A stretch of DNA of 64,000 nt from assembly GCA_963667315.1 (NCBI GenBank), contig OY763325.1, positions 3,348,001-3,412,000 of the forward strand, written 5' to 3'. Within the stretch, counting starts at the first letter, position 1; each line of letters opens with the position of its first letter. A program made the position numbers and the translations under genes. A model generated the notes under the pieces. It was not told the origin of the DNA and did no database searches. It saw only the letters and a list, made by a program, of their open reading frames with translations. This document shows positions 63,758 through 64,000 of this stretch, in pieces. The stretch comes from DAINPP01 sp963667315. GTDB taxonomy: Bacteria; Thermotogota; Thermotogae; MWEM01.

Positions 63758-64000
63758 ATCCAATCCCCCTAAATGCATCTTCCAGCATCTGCTGGGATTT
63801 CTTTTCCGCCTTCATAACTTCTTGCATTTCAGCTTGAATACGAGCCATTTCCTTTTCGTAATCAATATCTAAATCATGGTCAATAAACTCAATATACTTA
63901 CTTGGTATAAGTGTCCAGCCTTTTGTTTCAACCTCAGAAATACCCACACTTCGAAAAAGTTCAGGTACTTCATAATTTGCTCCGTCACATCCTTCGCTTT
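63744..64000 (-). CDS. hsdM: Type I restriction methylase, M subunit (C-terminal part)
   Basis: Reading in from the right edge, the frame ends at 63744 and overlaps hsdS. The visible ~85 residues include ANYEVPELFRSVGISEVETKG shortened here to its core, then GWTLIPSKYIEFI and a C-terminal coiled helix (KEMARIQAEMQEVMKAEKK). This fits the C-terminal tail of N6-adenine HsdM. The catalytic NPPF/Y region lies beyond the window. A GTG at 63947 is internal and not the real start. Confidence 0.85.
   Translation of the reverse strand, partial: SEGCDGANYEVPELFRSVGISEVETKGWTLIPSKYIEFIDHDLDIDYEKEMARIQAEMQEVMKAEKKSQQMLEDAFRGIGYGID

Noticed and set aside
1..64000. CRISPR array
   Set aside because: No series of regularly spaced near-identical repeats was seen. 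The only clear repeats are the 58-bp pair, the 11-bp tandem, and inverted repeats.
1..64000. rRNA genes or further tRNAs
   Set aside because: Only tRNA-Asn at 2239-2314 shows a full cloverleaf and T-arm motif. No 16S/23S signature stretches were seen.

Overview
The window is moderately AT-rich bacterial DNA. Shine-Dalgarno sequences are strong (AGGAGG types), the genetic code is standard (TGA is a stop), and genes are dense on both strands. The gene set suggests a free-living, probably anaerobic, motile bacterium: a single-chain purine enzyme of the clostridial/fusobacterial type, an ornithine-racemase-type enzyme, a cobalamin-type mutase, a chemotaxis receptor, and a large set of hybrid histidine kinases with c-di-GMP enzymes. 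The partial gene at the left edge encodes a signal peptide, one S-layer-homology domain and a long coiled coil. That layout is known from outer-envelope proteins of diderm lineages (Thermotogota Omp-alpha, Negativicutes OmpM), so a diderm is possible. I cannot fix the phylum from this window.

Layout. 1-2.1 kb: SLH/coiled-coil protein and a PLP racemase. 2.2 kb: tRNA-Asn with promoter and terminator. 2.5-7.3 kb: a MASE3 histidine kinase translationally coupled to an HD/HD-GYP/receiver protein, facing a Cache-GGDEF cyclase. 7.5-9.4 kb: a small exported protein and a lipase-like lipoprotein. 9.5-14.5 kb: purB-purL operon. 14.7-19.4 kb: cinA, an Eis-type acetyltransferase, and hflX with a PHP phosphatase. 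19.6-23.7 kb: a hybrid kinase and a chemoreceptor sharing a terminator. 23.8-29.3 kb: padR with a clear operator, a 2-hydroxyacid dehydrogenase, a cupin, a GNAT gene interrupted by an in-frame TAG, an S33-type hydrolase and a radical SAM protein. 29.3-41.4 kb: mostly signalling, with two very large hybrid kinases ending in HPt domains, one of them overlapping a REC-HD-GYP gene. 41.7-45.7 kb: an unusual three-gene set of opine-dehydrogenase-like protein, cobalamin-dependent mutase-like protein and alpha/beta hydrolase. 45.9-54.5 kb: ankyrin and transglutaminase exported proteins, three SAM methyltransferases, a DUF2785 protein, an Ntn amidohydrolase and a small membrane protein.

54.8-64 kb is an accessory defence region, visibly more AT-rich in its first half. 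It holds an AbrB/RelE-type toxin-antitoxin pair, an AbiEi/AbiEii pair, a broken MNT nucleotidyltransferase gene carrying a palindromic insertion, a complete IS3-family element with a 3-bp target duplication, and a type I restriction-modification operon (hsdM-hsdS-hsdR) that leaves the window at the right edge. A 58-bp direct repeat brackets the AbiE/MNT/IS part.

How the genes fit together. The signalling genes suggest phosphorelays that feed c-di-GMP turnover: one GGDEF synthase and two HD-GYP hydrolases, each HD-GYP gene coupled to its own kinase. The most novel-looking metabolic unit is the opine-dehydrogenase/B12-mutase operon. Several promoters use an extended -10 (TGn-TATAAT).
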